Of a stretch of DNA of 64,000 bases, positions 50,319 to 60,862 are shown piece by piece. Each line of letters opens with the position of its first letter. Within the stretch, counting starts at the first letter, position 1. Made by a program: the position numbers and the translations under genes. Origin of the DNA: Candidatus Planktophila sp. (GTDB taxonomy: Bacteria; Actinomycetota; Actinomycetes; Nanopelagicales; Nanopelagicaceae); assembly GCA_030649935.1 (NCBI GenBank), contig JAUSFN010000026.1, positions 1 through 64,000 on the forward strand, in the 5' to 3' direction. The notes under the pieces were generated by a model. The model did no database searches, was not told the DNA's origin, and saw only the letters and a program-made list of their open reading frames with translations.

Positions 50319-52288
50319 AAAACCCTCCGCGAACGCTTCGTTGAAAAGCTCTTTCTAAAGTACTCGTCGCCGTTTACGGTGGCGACAATCTCTACCTGAT
50401 GCCAGATCTCCAACGGATCACTTGCCGTGGTGCAATCCGCCTCAATCCGAATCTGATGCGATCCATTCTCTTCGGTATAAATTGAACGGGCAGTTATCTC
50501 CGCATAACCTGGCTCAATTGAATTAACTTTCAATTGCCCGGCGTTAGCGAATACCGATTTACTCTCGAATTGATAGCCAATCTCACTATTTATCAGATCT
50601 TCTGTAAGGCGATACGAGACAGCAGGTAACTCTGGTGCTTCACCTCCAACCAATACTTTAATCGTTGCTCCATCATCATTTGCCGGTAGCGATAGATATG
50701 GAATGGTGATTGTTGATGGATATTTCGCAGAGCTGTGAAGTGTCAATACAAATGGATGAGCTGCAGGCCACGACATCTGGAAATCTGCTGAACCAATCTT
50801 TATCCCTATGCGATGTCTAGGATCTAATTGATACGCCAGGGCTACTAACTCGAGATCTACTTGATAAATCTTTTCTGGTGTCAGCGCGGCTGGAGTTTGG
50901 CTTGGATAACCGGCGTAGGAAATATTGATAAATCCTCGAGAAAGTAGGGATTGCAAACCATCTGGTGCTTGATCAATCAGAGATACAGATAATTGGCCAA
51001 TATCGCTATCGCTAGATAAGTAGATCCGGGCTCTTGGATTTCCTACAATTATAACTTTCTCTTCGGTAATTGCACCCAGAAGAGTAATCGAACGCTCAGA
51101 TTCTAAGTTTTGATCTAATGGCTTCAATACGTTGTAGCGAAATGGTCCACCTCCGACTTTCCCAGAGAAAGTACCGGCCTTAGGCGAATAAGGAATTGAA
51201 ATTTTGCTTTTCAGTTCTTGGGATTGCAGATCTTTTTCATTTCGGTCGAGGCTCATCTCGTTAAGGTTTAATGAGTATGTCTGCTCTTTACTATCTTCAA
51301 TCGGCCATTGCGATCCGGTAATAAAGTACCCAGGAGAATCCCTAATAAAATTACTTGGTTTGCGATATTTCTCTACATAGATTGTAAGTGGTGCACCAAG
51401 ATCAATATCTTCATCTTTTAGCCAACGATCCCACCAGCGCAGCGCTTCGCTATGCCAATCAATTCGCGGGCCTGGCAAAGCGTTATTTGGCCATTGATGG
51501 CCCCAAGGTCCAATTAAGGCGCGCTTTTCACCTTTTAATTGGGCAAAAATCCGGAGCATCGGATTTGAATACCAATCAGACCATCCCTCCACTACAAAGA
51601 CTGGGCAGATGATCTGATCTAACTCACCGCGAGCTGCTCGATTGCGCCAAAATTGTGAGTCCTCAATCTCGTTAAGAAAAGAGATTCCCCAAGGTGTGTT
51701 TCCTTCTAACCGTTCGCGCCAAATCTCACGCCACTTTTTTCCCCAAAGAGTTGCGCTAGGTGGTGCAAAGTTACGAGCACTCATAAATGGCGAGTAAGAC
51801 TCGTAGATGTAGTTACGTGGCGTACCACCAATATTTGTCCACTCTGCAAATGGATCATCACTTCCAGAACGAGCGATGATTGCTTTCAGCGCCAATGGTG
51901 CTTTCGCCGCCATCTGCAATGCGATTATTGCTCCGTAAGAAATTCCCCAGAGACCTACTTTCCCATCAGACCAACTCTGCTTTGATGCCCAATTAATCAT
52001 AAATAAGCCATCGCTTCGTTCTCCATCGCTATAGACAGAGTCCGAGATACCTGATGAATCTCCTGTACCGCGAACATCAAAGATGACCGTGGCGTATCCA
52101 TACTTTGCAAACTCCAAGAGATCGACACCACCAAGTCCGGTGCTTACGCGATAAGGGGTATAAGTCATTAAGACTGGAAACTTCTCATTACTATTCGGCC
52201 GCTTAATGAGCAGTGCAAGTGAGACGCCATCTTCCGTGGTTACGAAGATCTGCTCCTCGATAATATTTTTGTAAATAATTCGGTTCAT
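50315..52288 (-). CDS. CocE/NonD-family (X-Pro dipeptidyl-peptidase S15-like) hydrolase
   Basis: VIFDVRGTGDSSG, GKVGLWGISYGAIIALQMAA, PVFVVEGWSDWYSNPMLRIF, IGPWGHQWP. Confidence 0.88.
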   Translation of the reverse strand: MNRIIYKNIIEEQIFVTTEDGVSLALLIKRPNSNEKFPVLMTYTPYRVSTGLGGVDLLEFAKYGYATVIFDVRGTGDSSGISDSVYSDGERSDGLFMINWASKQSWSDGKVGLWGISYGAIIALQMAAKAPLALKAIIARSGSDDPFAEWTNIGGTPRNYIYESYSPFMSARNFAPPSATLWGKKWREIWRERLEGNTPWGISFLNEIEDSQFWRNRAARGELDQIICPVFVVEGWSDWYSNPMLRIFAQLKGEKRALIGPWGHQWPNNALPGPRIDWHSEALRWWDRWLKDEDIDLGAPLTIYVEKYRKPSNFIRDSPGYFITGSQWPIEDSKEQTYSLNLNEMSLDRNEKDLQSQELKSKISIPYSPKAGTFSGKVGGGPFRYNVLKPLDQNLESERSITLLGAITEEKVIIVGNPRARIYLSSDSDIGQLSVSLIDQAPDGLQSLLSRGFINISYAGYPSQTPAALTPEKIYQVDLELVALAYQLDPRHRIGIKIGSADFQMSWPAAHPFVLTLHSSAKYPSTITIPYLSLPANDDGATIKVLVGGEAPELPAVSYRLTEDLINSEIGYQFESKSVFANAGQLKVNSIEPGYAEITARSIYTEENGSHQIRIEADCTTASDPLEIWHQVEIVATVNGDEYFRKSFSTKRSRRVF

Positions 52289-52371
52289 TGCCGTCCTACT
52301 CTTTGGTAAGCGAGTACGATCACTTTTTATGAAGCCTTCCTCGAGAATAACGTGGGAGTGAAATTAGCATA

Positions 52372-53601
52372 ATGCTCTTCTCTGCCTTAAAGAATAGTAA
52401 CTATAGAAAATTTTATATAGCCACTTTGATTTCAACTTTTGGAACTTTCACGCAGCGAGTTGCGCAAGATTGGTTAACCCTTGATCTAACTTCGAGTGCG
52501 AAGAGCTTAGGTTTAGTGGTTGCAGCGCAATTTCTTCCAGGAGTCGTATTTGCAATCTACGGAGGCGTGCTTGCTGATCGTTATGATCAGAGACGTATCC
52601 TTTTTTGGTTGAACTTTGCTGGATTTTTAATTGCTACATCAACTGGCATCTTGGTCGCAACTGGCCACATAACTTTTCAGATTCTTTTGATTTCGGCCTT
52701 CCTGCTTGGTATCTTCACCGGCATCGATGGACCAGTCCGACAGAGTTACTACGTTCTTCTAGTTGGCGATAAAAACCTGCCGAATGCGCTGAGCTGGAAT
52801 CAGATTAATCTCAACATTGGACGACTCATCGGCCCTGTGACCGCTGGGCTTCTGATTGAACATTTCGGTACCAGTCCTGGGTTCATAATCAATGGCGGCA
52901 CTTATTTATTCGCCACCATTTTCATAACGACGATCAATGTTGCTCTTTATTTTCCAGCTCACGAACTGGAGGCTTCAGAGAATAAAGTTACCCTCTTTGA
53001 TTCACTAAGATATTTGAGAGAGAACCGAACTGTATTAATCCCAATAGTAGCGGTCTGTGCCATTGCAATGGTTGGTCAAGATATGCAGATGACTTCTACG
53101 CTAATGGCTAGAAAGGTCTTTGACGTTAGTCCAATTTCATTTGGCCTTTTAGTCTCAATACTTGCCGTCGGTGCTATCGCCGGATCACTAGCCGTGGCTC
53201 GCACAAGCGCGGAAATCGATATCGCATTTTTGGGTCGAAATGTTTTGTATATGGCGCTCACTTGGTTTCTGGTTGCATCTGCACCGAATTATTTCACTTA
53301 TGCAATCACCCTCTTCTTCGCTGGTTTCTTCGCAATGGGTATAAACATTTCGGGCAATATGTCGATCCGTAAGTTTGTAGATCCCCGACATTACGGTCGG
53401 ATTTGGGGAATCTATATCTCGTTATGGGTAGGTGCGCTAGCTATTGGCGGTCCACTGCTGGGATGGATAAGTGAGTCAATCTCAGTGAGAATTTCAATTT
53501 ACTTTGGTGCAGTTGTTACGTTGATGATTGCGCTAATAATGCATATATACATCAAGCGCACTTCGCCTAACGCGGCAAAAGGTTCGCTCTCAAGTAATTA
53601 A
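52372..53601 (+). CDS. MFS transporter
   Basis: FGTFTQRVAQDWLTLDLTSSAKSLGLVVAAQFLPGVVFAIYGGVLADRYDQRRIL; ~12 TM. Confidence 0.9.
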   Translation: MLFSALKNSNYRKFYIATLISTFGTFTQRVAQDWLTLDLTSSAKSLGLVVAAQFLPGVVFAIYGGVLADRYDQRRILFWLNFAGFLIATSTGILVATGHITFQILLISAFLLGIFTGIDGPVRQSYYVLLVGDKNLPNALSWNQINLNIGRLIGPVTAGLLIEHFGTSPGFIINGGTYLFATIFITTINVALYFPAHELEASENKVTLFDSLRYLRENRTVLIPIVAVCAIAMVGQDMQMTSTLMARKVFDVSPISFGLLVSILAVGAIAGSLAVARTSAEIDIAFLGRNVLYMALTWFLVASAPNYFTYAITLFFAGFFAMGINISGNMSIRKFVDPRHYGRIWGIYISLWVGALAIGGPLLGWISESISVRISIYFGAVVTLMIALIMHIYIKRTSPNAAKGSLSSN

Positions 53602-54445
53602 TTGCTTGCTCTGCAACATCAATCTCGTTTAAACCAACTCCAAGATTTGAGAGCTCTATCGCAATTGGGCCATCAAATCCCCGTTGAATAAGGCGATTTA
53701 CGCGTTTGACTATATTAATCTTTCCTGTTCCAAAGTTAACGGTTGGCCACCATCCAATTGGTGCGCCTTGTACGTTATCTGGCATTTGATCTATCTCTTT
53801 TGCTTGAATCATAAAAATACGTGAAGTATCAATATCCTCCATCAATAGGTCTATATCATCGCCGGCTCGAAAGGAATTGCCGAGATCTAGACAAAGGCCA
53901 AGGTATTGATCATCAATGCCGTTGATCATTTCTAAGAGGACTGGCACGTTAAAGTCAGCGTGATTTTCAACTGAGAGACGCACCCCTAATTGGCGAGCGC
54001 GCTGCACGAGAACTTCTAATTGATCGCCGATTCGCTCCATCCGGATACGTGGAGCTTCATCAAAGTTAAAGTGATTACCGAAGACGATCCGCATCTGTTC
54101 TAACTCGAAATCGGCAGATTGCTCCAGCCACTCAGCTGCGCTCTTACAGGCGTTCTCGTTCTTGCCACCATCAAAACCATTTGGATGTCCCCAGGTAAAG
54201 GCGAGGTAATTTCCTTCACCACTCTTCCAGCGTTTTAGCTCATCGCGGGTTTGGCTATCGCTTAAATCTAGATATGCAGTCTGGAGAGTAATGAGATCGA
54301 TGTCGTGCCCGCGTACAAAGTCGATGAAATCTTTGGTGTGCCACTTGATTTCAGCTGGTACTTCCCATTTGGAGTTCTCACCAAAGAAGCGATGGAACGA
54401 GAAACTATCGATGCCAAATCTGACATCGGTCATCGTGACAACCAT
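53567..54445 (-). CDS. Sugar phosphate isomerase/epimerase (xylose-isomerase-like TIM barrel)
   Basis: RLSVENHADFNVPVLLEMI, LGLCLDLGNSFRAGDDIDLLMEDI, GPIAIELSNLGVGL. Confidence 0.85.
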   Translation of the reverse strand: MVVTMTDVRFGIDSFSFHRFFGENSKWEVPAEIKWHTKDFIDFVRGHDIDLITLQTAYLDLSDSQTRDELKRWKSGEGNYLAFTWGHPNGFDGGKNENACKSAAEWLEQSADFELEQMRIVFGNHFNFDEAPRIRMERIGDQLEVLVQRARQLGVRLSVENHADFNVPVLLEMINGIDDQYLGLCLDLGNSFRAGDDIDLLMEDIDTSRIFMIQAKEIDQMPDNVQGAPIGWWPTVNFGTGKINIVKRVNRLIQRGFDGPIAIELSNLGVGLNEIDVAEQAINYLRANLLPR

Positions 54446-55215
54446 CCGCCATCAACCGGCAATATCACGCCATGCATATAGTCGGATGCCTCTGATGCTA
54501 AAAATAAAGTAGGTCCAACCATGTCTTCTGGTTTACCCCAACGCTCAGAAGTGAGGCGGTTAATAATCTGCTCATTACGCACTGGGTCAGTCCAGATGTG
54601 GCGATTGAGTTTGGTCTTGATGTATCCAGGAGCGATCGCATTGACATTTACTCCAGATTTCGCCCATTCGTTGGAAAGCGCTTTCGTCATCTGGCCCACG
54701 CCACCTTTAGCTGCCGCATAGGTTGAGGCATTTAAACCGCCCTGAAAAGTAAGCATTGATGCAAAGGTGATTATCTTGCCGCTGCCTCTTTCGATCATTT
54801 CGCCCGCCGCCGCTTTGGCTAATTGAAAGTAGGAACTTAGGTTTATCTGGATCTGCTGCAGCCAAATTTCATCGCTTGTTTCAATCGCCGGTCCGGGCTT
54901 TACGCCACCGTGCGCTATAACCAATACATCAATTCCACCTAAAGTTGTTTTCGCCTGATCAATAAAAACTCCACATTGTTTTGGGTCGGCAAAATCTGCT
55001 ACGACAAAGTGAAGTTTTGTAGTGGGGGAGTTATTTGCGATGAGAAATTCTTTGAGCTCATCAAATTGCACAGCATCTCTTGCTGAAACAAGGACTTCTA
55101 ATCCAGCATCAATAAAACCTTTTACGAGAGCGCTTCCGATACCACCAGTGCCACCAGTGATTACTACGCGGTTTCCCTTGATCTTGAAGCTACTCATCGG
55201 CGCTCTCGCAATCAC
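54430..55215 (-). CDS. Short-chain dehydrogenase/reductase
   Basis: VVITGGTGGIGSALVKGFIDAGLEVLVSARD, STYAAAKGGVGQMTKALSNEWAKSGVNVNAIAPGYIKT. Confidence 0.9.
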   Translation of the reverse strand: MIARAPMSSFKIKGNRVVITGGTGGIGSALVKGFIDAGLEVLVSARDAVQFDELKEFLIANNSPTTKLHFVVADFADPKQCGVFIDQAKTTLGGIDVLVIAHGGVKPGPAIETSDEIWLQQIQINLSSYFQLAKAAAGEMIERGSGKIITFASMLTFQGGLNASTYAAAKGGVGQMTKALSNEWAKSGVNVNAIAPGYIKTKLNRHIWTDPVRNEQIINRLTSERWGKPEDMVGPTLFLASEASDYMHGVILPVDGGWLSR

Positions 55216-55311
55216 AATTGTTAGTTAATTTATCGTTGATTTTAATTGGTTATCTTCCTATTCTTCTTTCATTGGGTCAAGGAAATTCTTAGAGAATAGA
55301 GAAATAGATAG

Positions 55312-56082
55312 ATGGCAATTTCTTGGGATAGTCGTAGCGGATTAGTTGGTAATTGCGTCGTTGTTACTGGAGCAGCCGGTGGAATTGGCGCACCTATTGC
55401 CCGCGGATTCGCAGAAGCTGGAGCCAAGGTTCTCTTAGTTGATCGCCCAGGAACCGCACTCGATGAGGTTCACGAATCACTTGCCGGAGATGGCCATCAG
55501 ATTTTTGCAGCCGATGTTACAAAAATTGCAGAGCATCACCTGATCTTTGAAGCAGCTGAGGCGATCGCTCCCTTTGTTGCGATGGTGCACTGCGCGGCGG
55601 TCCTGCGTCGTCGGGCGACTGTTGATGAAGTTACAGAAGAAGATTGGGATTTACAGATTGATGTAAATCTCAAATCAACTTTCTTTCTCAACCGAACTGC
55701 ACGTGATGCCTTCCGTGCCAAAAATAGAAAGGGTTCGATTGTTAACTTCTCTTCACAAGGTTGGTGGAGTGGTGGCTTTGGTGGATCAGTTGTCTACGCT
55801 GCAAGTAAAGGTGGCGTGGTTTCAATGACTAAAGGTCTGGCCCGCTCATTTGCCAAAGATGGGGTCCGAGTTAACTCTCTATCACCAGGTGGTGTTGATA
55901 CGCCGATGATGTGGAGTGATACCAGCCAAGAGGCAATGGCTAAGTTTGTTGAGATGATCCCGCTGGGTCGTCTAGCTGATCCAAATGAAATGGTTGGTGG
56001 CGCAATATTTCTCGCCTCTGATGCTTCAAGTTATATGACAGGGACTGTATTAAATATCTCCGGCGGACAGTTAATGTATTAA
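55312..56082 (+). CDS. Short-chain dehydrogenase/reductase
   Basis: VVTGAAGGIGAPIARGFAEAGAKVLLVDR, VYAASKGGVVSMTKGLARSFAKDGVRVNSLSPGGVDTPM. Confidence 0.9.
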   Translation: MAISWDSRSGLVGNCVVVTGAAGGIGAPIARGFAEAGAKVLLVDRPGTALDEVHESLAGDGHQIFAADVTKIAEHHLIFEAAEAIAPFVAMVHCAAVLRRRATVDEVTEEDWDLQIDVNLKSTFFLNRTARDAFRAKNRKGSIVNFSSQGWWSGGFGGSVVYAASKGGVVSMTKGLARSFAKDGVRVNSLSPGGVDTPMMWSDTSQEAMAKFVEMIPLGRLADPNEMVGGAIFLASDASSYMTGTVLNISGGQLMY

Positions 56083-56130
56083 GAAAAAACTACCAAAGTA
56101 AATCGAGCATCTAAAGATTGTGAGAGTGAT

Positions 56131-57591
56131 ATGACGACCGCCCCAATGGATAGCAAACTCCTTGATGAATCTCCGGCTGGAGTTTTAGATTCAAATCTGA
56201 TCGACCAACCTCACGAGGCCCGCGCAGAGATCGGCGTCTCCAGACGAGATATAACTCCCCCATTTGGAATCTACGGACCGGTCTGGGGATTTTCAACTCA
56301 CGATGGAAGTTCACGCGGTACCCATAAGCCAATCTACGCAACCGCTCTTTCAATAACAGCCCAACCCGGAGGCAAACCAACAGTTATCGTCGCACTTGAT
56401 CTTGGCACAAGTGGTGATTTAACTGGAATGGAAGATGAATGGATTAGAGAAAGCGTCGTTAAAGATTTAGGAATCCCGATTTCAAATCTAATGCTCGCCT
56501 CTTCACATACCCATGGCGCTCCTTGGCCATATCGCAGCCGTAGTGAATTTCCAGGCGGTGATTTAATCGAAGGCTATTTAGAGTCGATGAAGAGCGCGAT
56601 CCTAGAAGCATCTCGCGAAGCGATCGAGACCGCCGAAGATTGCATCATTACCTTTAAAGATGGGCGCTGCGATCTGGCGAAGAACCGTAACTTAGCTGAC
56701 CCAGCAAATCCAACGCGTTATCTCACTGGCTACAACCCAAGTAATAAATCGATTACCGATGACACGGTAATGGTGGGAAGAGTTACGCGAGTGAGCGACA
56801 ACTCAATTAAAGCAACTGTAGTTAATTACGCTTGCCATCCGACAACTCTTGGTGGAGATAATCGCCTGGTATCACCAGACTTTATCGGCGGTATGCGCGA
56901 TGTAATGGAGGCAAATACCGATGGAGCGATCTGCCTCTTCTTACAAGGTGCATCTGGAGATCTAGCACCGGCTTACCAATATGTTGCAGATACATCAGTG
57001 GCTGATCGTTATGGACATCAATTAGGACATGCTTCCTATTCCACATTGCTGGGAATGTATCCAGCGGGACATCGACTCGAATATATAAAGCCGATTGAAT
57101 CGGGTGCCCCACTTGCTTACTGGGAACCCCGTCCATATAAAATTTCAAATGAGAGCGGAATCGATTTCGAAACCGTGGGACTTCCTTCAAAGGATTGGCC
57201 AGGGGTCGAAGAGCTAGATAAACAGCTCGCTGCCGAAAGTGATTTTAGAATTAAAGAGCGCTTACTTCGCAAGAAGACAATCGCTAACTTCACGCAAGGC
57301 AAAGGTGCGATACCTACGCAAATCTTTGCTTGGCGCTTTGGAAACCTAATCTTTGTCGGAATCTCCTGCGAGATCGATGTTGCTTGGCAACAAGAAGTTA
57401 GAGCAGCATTTCCAGGGTATGGCGTCGTTGCGATAACCGATGTGAATTATTCAGCAATTGGTTACATAGTTCGTGAAGAGTTGTGCGATCACAATCTTTA
57501 TCAAGCCTGGCAGCCACCTTACGGAAAAGGTTCATTTACTTCTATCGTAGAGCACTGCGTGCGCCTGATGAAGAAATCGCTTAAGGGTTGA
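56131..57591 (+). CDS. Neutral/alkaline ceramidase-like hydrolase, paralog 4
   Basis: ASSHTHGAPWPYRS, NYACHPTTLGGDN, LFLQGASGDLAPAYQY, SCEIDVAWQQEVRAAFPG. Confidence 0.72.
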   Translation: MTTAPMDSKLLDESPAGVLDSNLIDQPHEARAEIGVSRRDITPPFGIYGPVWGFSTHDGSSRGTHKPIYATALSITAQPGGKPTVIVALDLGTSGDLTGMEDEWIRESVVKDLGIPISNLMLASSHTHGAPWPYRSRSEFPGGDLIEGYLESMKSAILEASREAIETAEDCIITFKDGRCDLAKNRNLADPANPTRYLTGYNPSNKSITDDTVMVGRVTRVSDNSIKATVVNYACHPTTLGGDNRLVSPDFIGGMRDVMEANTDGAICLFLQGASGDLAPAYQYVADTSVADRYGHQLGHASYSTLLGMYPAGHRLEYIKPIESGAPLAYWEPRPYKISNESGIDFETVGLPSKDWPGVEELDKQLAAESDFRIKERLLRKKTIANFTQGKGAIPTQIFAWRFGNLIFVGISCEIDVAWQQEVRAAFPGYGVVAITDVNYSAIGYIVREELCDHNLYQAWQPPYGKGSFTSIVEHCVRLMKKSLKG

Positions 57592-57610
57592 TTCTTTAAT
57601 AACCCTTTAA

Positions 57611-58741
57611 CTAACCCTGATCTTTATGCGGAGCAGGGTTTCTAATTCCAGGACGTTTCCCATCGATTCGAAATGGCAATCCCGGAATCTTCTTCACTTG
57701 TGAAGTTGGATCGGGATAGTCAACGAGAATATCTAGCGCTGCCGCTTGCGGATCGCTTAAAAGATCTTCCGGAAGTGCCAGGTAATCTGCAGGCACGCCA
57801 CTTGCTGCCAAGATTTCTACCCAATGTTTAGAGCTCTTTCCCACAAGAACGCGCTTTATCTCAGCTTCTAACTGAGCGTTATTTTTTACCCGATCTACAT
57901 TCTCTTTATACTTCTCATTCTCAATTAAATCTTCGCGATTAATTACCGTGCACAGGCGCGCAAAGATGACATTGTTTCCAACACCGATCATGATTTCACC
58001 ATCGCTGGTTTTAAATAATCCATAAGGAGCAAAAGCGGGATGTCCACTTCCAGAACGGATTGAGGGCGCGTTCGTTACTTGAAAGGCAGATAGGTGGTAG
58101 CTAACCCAGGACACTCCAGTTTCGTAAAGTGATGTTTCGATAACGCTTCCTATGCCGCTCTTTTCTCGCTTTATTAGCGCTGCCAGGATTCCAAGTGCGA
58201 GCCAAGTTCCTCCACCTACATCTAGAACGGATATTCCAGTTCGAACTGGTTCACCACTTCGTTCTCCAGTTACTTGCATAATTCCAGTTCTGGCCTGGAC
58301 TGTTGCGTCATAGCCCGGAAAATGTCTGGAGGGTCCTTCAGAACCATACGAGGAGAGGTTTCCAATAATTAGTCCCGGACGCTTTGTCATCAACTCATCT
58401 GGAGTCAGGTGATATTCAGCTAACTTCTCTGGCAGGAAGTTGGTTAGTAAAACATCGGCAGAATCCAGCAAATTATCCAGGAACAAACGTCCTGCCTCAG
58501 ATTTCAAATCTATTGTGACCGCTGATTTATTTCGATTTACTACATGAAAATATGCCGAACGATCACCTTCAACTGGAGACATAGTCCTCGCCGCATCTGT
58601 AGCTGGGGTCTCAATCTTTATAACTCGCGCGCCGAGATCACCGAGGATCGCCCCGCCAAATGGCCCGGCGATATTTGAAGTTGCATCAAGAACTGTAATC
58701 CCGGCCAGCGGTAAATCCGACGGTGCCTGATCTTTGCTCAC
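57611..58741 (-). CDS. CaiB/BaiF (family III) CoA-transferase
   Basis: PLAGITVLDATSNIAGPFGGAILGDLGARVIKIETPATDAAR, VNRNKSAVTIDLKSEAGR, GYDATVQARTGIMQVTG. Confidence 0.92.
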   Translation of the reverse strand: MSKDQAPSDLPLAGITVLDATSNIAGPFGGAILGDLGARVIKIETPATDAARTMSPVEGDRSAYFHVVNRNKSAVTIDLKSEAGRLFLDNLLDSADVLLTNFLPEKLAEYHLTPDELMTKRPGLIIGNLSSYGSEGPSRHFPGYDATVQARTGIMQVTGERSGEPVRTGISVLDVGGGTWLALGILAALIKREKSGIGSVIETSLYETGVSWVSYHLSAFQVTNAPSIRSGSGHPAFAPYGLFKTSDGEIMIGVGNNVIFARLCTVINREDLIENEKYKENVDRVKNNAQLEAEIKRVLVGKSSKHWVEILAASGVPADYLALPEDLLSDPQAAALDILVDYPDPTSQVKKIPGLPFRIDGKRPGIRNPAPHKDQG

Positions 58742-58782
58742 TGAATACTCGCTCTCGCATATTGAAATTACATCTATAAACG

Positions 58783-58811
58783 TTGACTTACGATTGATAC
58801 CCCCATACTAT
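58783..58811 (+). promoter_or_regulatory. Candidate sigma70-type promoter for the E1b-E1a-lipoyl operon
   Basis: TTGACT - 17 nt - TACTAT, about 50 nt upstream of ATG 58861 (preceded by ggaggt). Confidence 0.5.
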
Positions 58812-58860
58812 AGCAATCGTTTCCAGTAGTGATTTATAACGACTTTTCGGAGGTGGCGCA

Positions 58861-59865
58861 ATGCCAGCAATGCGCGTAAGACAAGCAATTGCAACTGCTC
58901 TCGCTGATGAGATGCGCACTGATCCAACAGTGATCGTCTTTGGCGAAGATATTGCAGCAGCTGAAGGACCTTTTAAGACGACTGAAGGTCTCTTAGAAGA
59001 GTTTGGGCCTATTCGTGTTCGAGATACACCAATCTCAGAAATGGCATTTACCGGTGCGGCAGTTGGCGCTGCAACTATGGGTATGAAACCTGTTATTGAA
59101 ATCATGTTTATGGAATTTCTCGGCGTCGCACTTGATCAACTCGTGACTGAAGGCGCAAAGATGCGTTACTTAAGTAATGGCAAACTCTCAGTTCCGATGG
59201 TGGTTCGTGCATCTGTCGGAGGTGGGCTTGGTTTCGGTGGACAGCATTCACAAACTCTTGAAAATTGGGTTGCGGCTACTCCTGGACTTAAAGTTTTATC
59301 ACCAAGTGATGCACAGAGCGCGTACAGTCTGCTGCGCGCTGCGATTCAGGATCCAGATCTGGTGATGTTCCTCGAGCCACGAGTTACTTACGCAGAACGT
59401 GGCGAAGTTGATACAAATCTTAAAATGGAGATCGGCAAAGCCAGAGTAGCTAAGCCTGGTAAAGATCTCACCATTGTCGCCCTTGGGCAGATGACAAATA
59501 TCGCACGCCAGGCCGCTGCGACAAGTAGCACAGATATTGAAGTAATTGATCTCTGCACCATTGTTCCTTGGGATAAGAAAACTGTATTTGAATCTGTAAA
59601 GAAGACTGGTCGCTTAGTTGTTGTGGAAGAGCAGCCAGAAAGTGGTGGTTGGGGATCTGAGATTGTTGCAGCGGTAAGCGCTGAGTTCTTTGGCGAACTT
59701 AAGGCCGCCCCTATTCGAATTACCTGCCCAAATGTCCCGGTTCCTTATAACGGCGGCCTGGAAGCGCGCTTCCTGCCGAATCCAACTGAAGTTAATTATC
59801 AGATCGATCAATTGATGGCCACCGGTAAAGCACCGCAACCTTGGTGGATACGGGAGGGTTTCTAA
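58861..59865 (+). CDS. Acetoin/pyruvate-dehydrogenase-like E1 beta subunit
   Basis: VIVFGEDIAAAEGPFKTTEGLLEEFGPIRVRDTPISEMAFTGAAVGAATMGMKPVIEIMF. Confidence 0.92.
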   Translation: MPAMRVRQAIATALADEMRTDPTVIVFGEDIAAAEGPFKTTEGLLEEFGPIRVRDTPISEMAFTGAAVGAATMGMKPVIEIMFMEFLGVALDQLVTEGAKMRYLSNGKLSVPMVVRASVGGGLGFGGQHSQTLENWVAATPGLKVLSPSDAQSAYSLLRAAIQDPDLVMFLEPRVTYAERGEVDTNLKMEIGKARVAKPGKDLTIVALGQMTNIARQAAATSSTDIEVIDLCTIVPWDKKTVFESVKKTGRLVVVEEQPESGGWGSEIVAAVSAEFFGELKAAPIRITCPNVPVPYNGGLEARFLPNPTEVNYQIDQLMATGKAPQPWWIREGF

Positions 59866-59866
59866 G

Positions 59867-60862
59867 ATGAGTAAGGGTTTAGAGCGACGTAAAGCGATTC
59901 TTAGCGATCCAATTGCTCAGTTTGAACGCGCAGTTGAGATCCGTGAATTTGAAAATCAGATCAATGCGCTCTTTGCGTCTGGAACTATCAGAGGAACAAC
60001 TCACCTTTGCCTTGGGCAAGAAGCGTTAGCAATTGGTCTAGCCAGCGTGCTTCGCACCGATGATCCAGTCTCTGCAACTTATCGAAGCCACGGAATCGCA
60101 CTTGCACTTGGCTTAACACCAGAGTCTGCAATGGCCGAGATTATGGGTAAGGCAACTGGCTGTTGCGGTGGCCTTGGTGGATCAATGCACTTGTGTGATC
60201 TTGAGTTAGGTCTATTGCCAACTTCTGCAATTATCGGTGGTGGTATGCCAATTGCCGCCGGTGCCGCTCTTGCATTCCAGGTCCAAGGTAATGATCGCGT
60301 TGCAGTTGCGGTCTTCGGTGATGGCGCAACAAATATTGGCGCCTTTCACGAGACTTTAAACCTGGCAGCTATCTGGAAACTCCCTGTGGTCTTTATCTGC
60401 GATAACAATGTTTATGCAGAATATAGCCGTATCAATCTGACTACTCCGATTGAAGATCTACACATCCGCGCCGAAAGTTATGCGATGCCACATTACGCAC
60501 TCGATGGAATGGATATCGATGTAGTACGCGAAGGAATTCAAAGTGCAGTTGATCGGGCGCGCTCTGGTGGCGGACCAACTCTTATCGAAGCGAAGACTTA
60601 TCGCTTTGCGGGCCACTCACGCGCCGATCAAGCACTTTATCGTCCTGAAGGTGAACTCGATTCTTGGAAATCTCGGGATCCACTGCTTCTTTTGGAAGAG
60701 CGGGCGAAGAAGATCGGAAAGATGAGTGAGAGCGATGTCGCTGATATGAAAGCTCGAAAAACAAAAGAAATTGAGGCAACTGTCGCCTTATGTCAGGCAG
60801 CCCCTGAACCTTCGCCAAAGACCATGTTCGAAAATATCTGGAGCAGAAAGGTTAATCAGTAA
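59867..60862 (+). CDS. Acetoin/pyruvate-dehydrogenase-like E1 alpha subunit
   Basis: HLCLGQEALAIGLASVLRTDD, GGLGGSMHLCD, GDGATNIGAFHETLNLAAIWKLPVVFICDNN. Confidence 0.93.
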   Translation: MSKGLERRKAILSDPIAQFERAVEIREFENQINALFASGTIRGTTHLCLGQEALAIGLASVLRTDDPVSATYRSHGIALALGLTPESAMAEIMGKATGCCGGLGGSMHLCDLELGLLPTSAIIGGGMPIAAGAALAFQVQGNDRVAVAVFGDGATNIGAFHETLNLAAIWKLPVVFICDNNVYAEYSRINLTTPIEDLHIRAESYAMPHYALDGMDIDVVREGIQSAVDRARSGGGPTLIEAKTYRFAGHSRADQALYRPEGELDSWKSRDPLLLLEERAKKIGKMSESDVADMKARKTKEIEATVALCQAAPEPSPKTMFENIWSRKVNQ

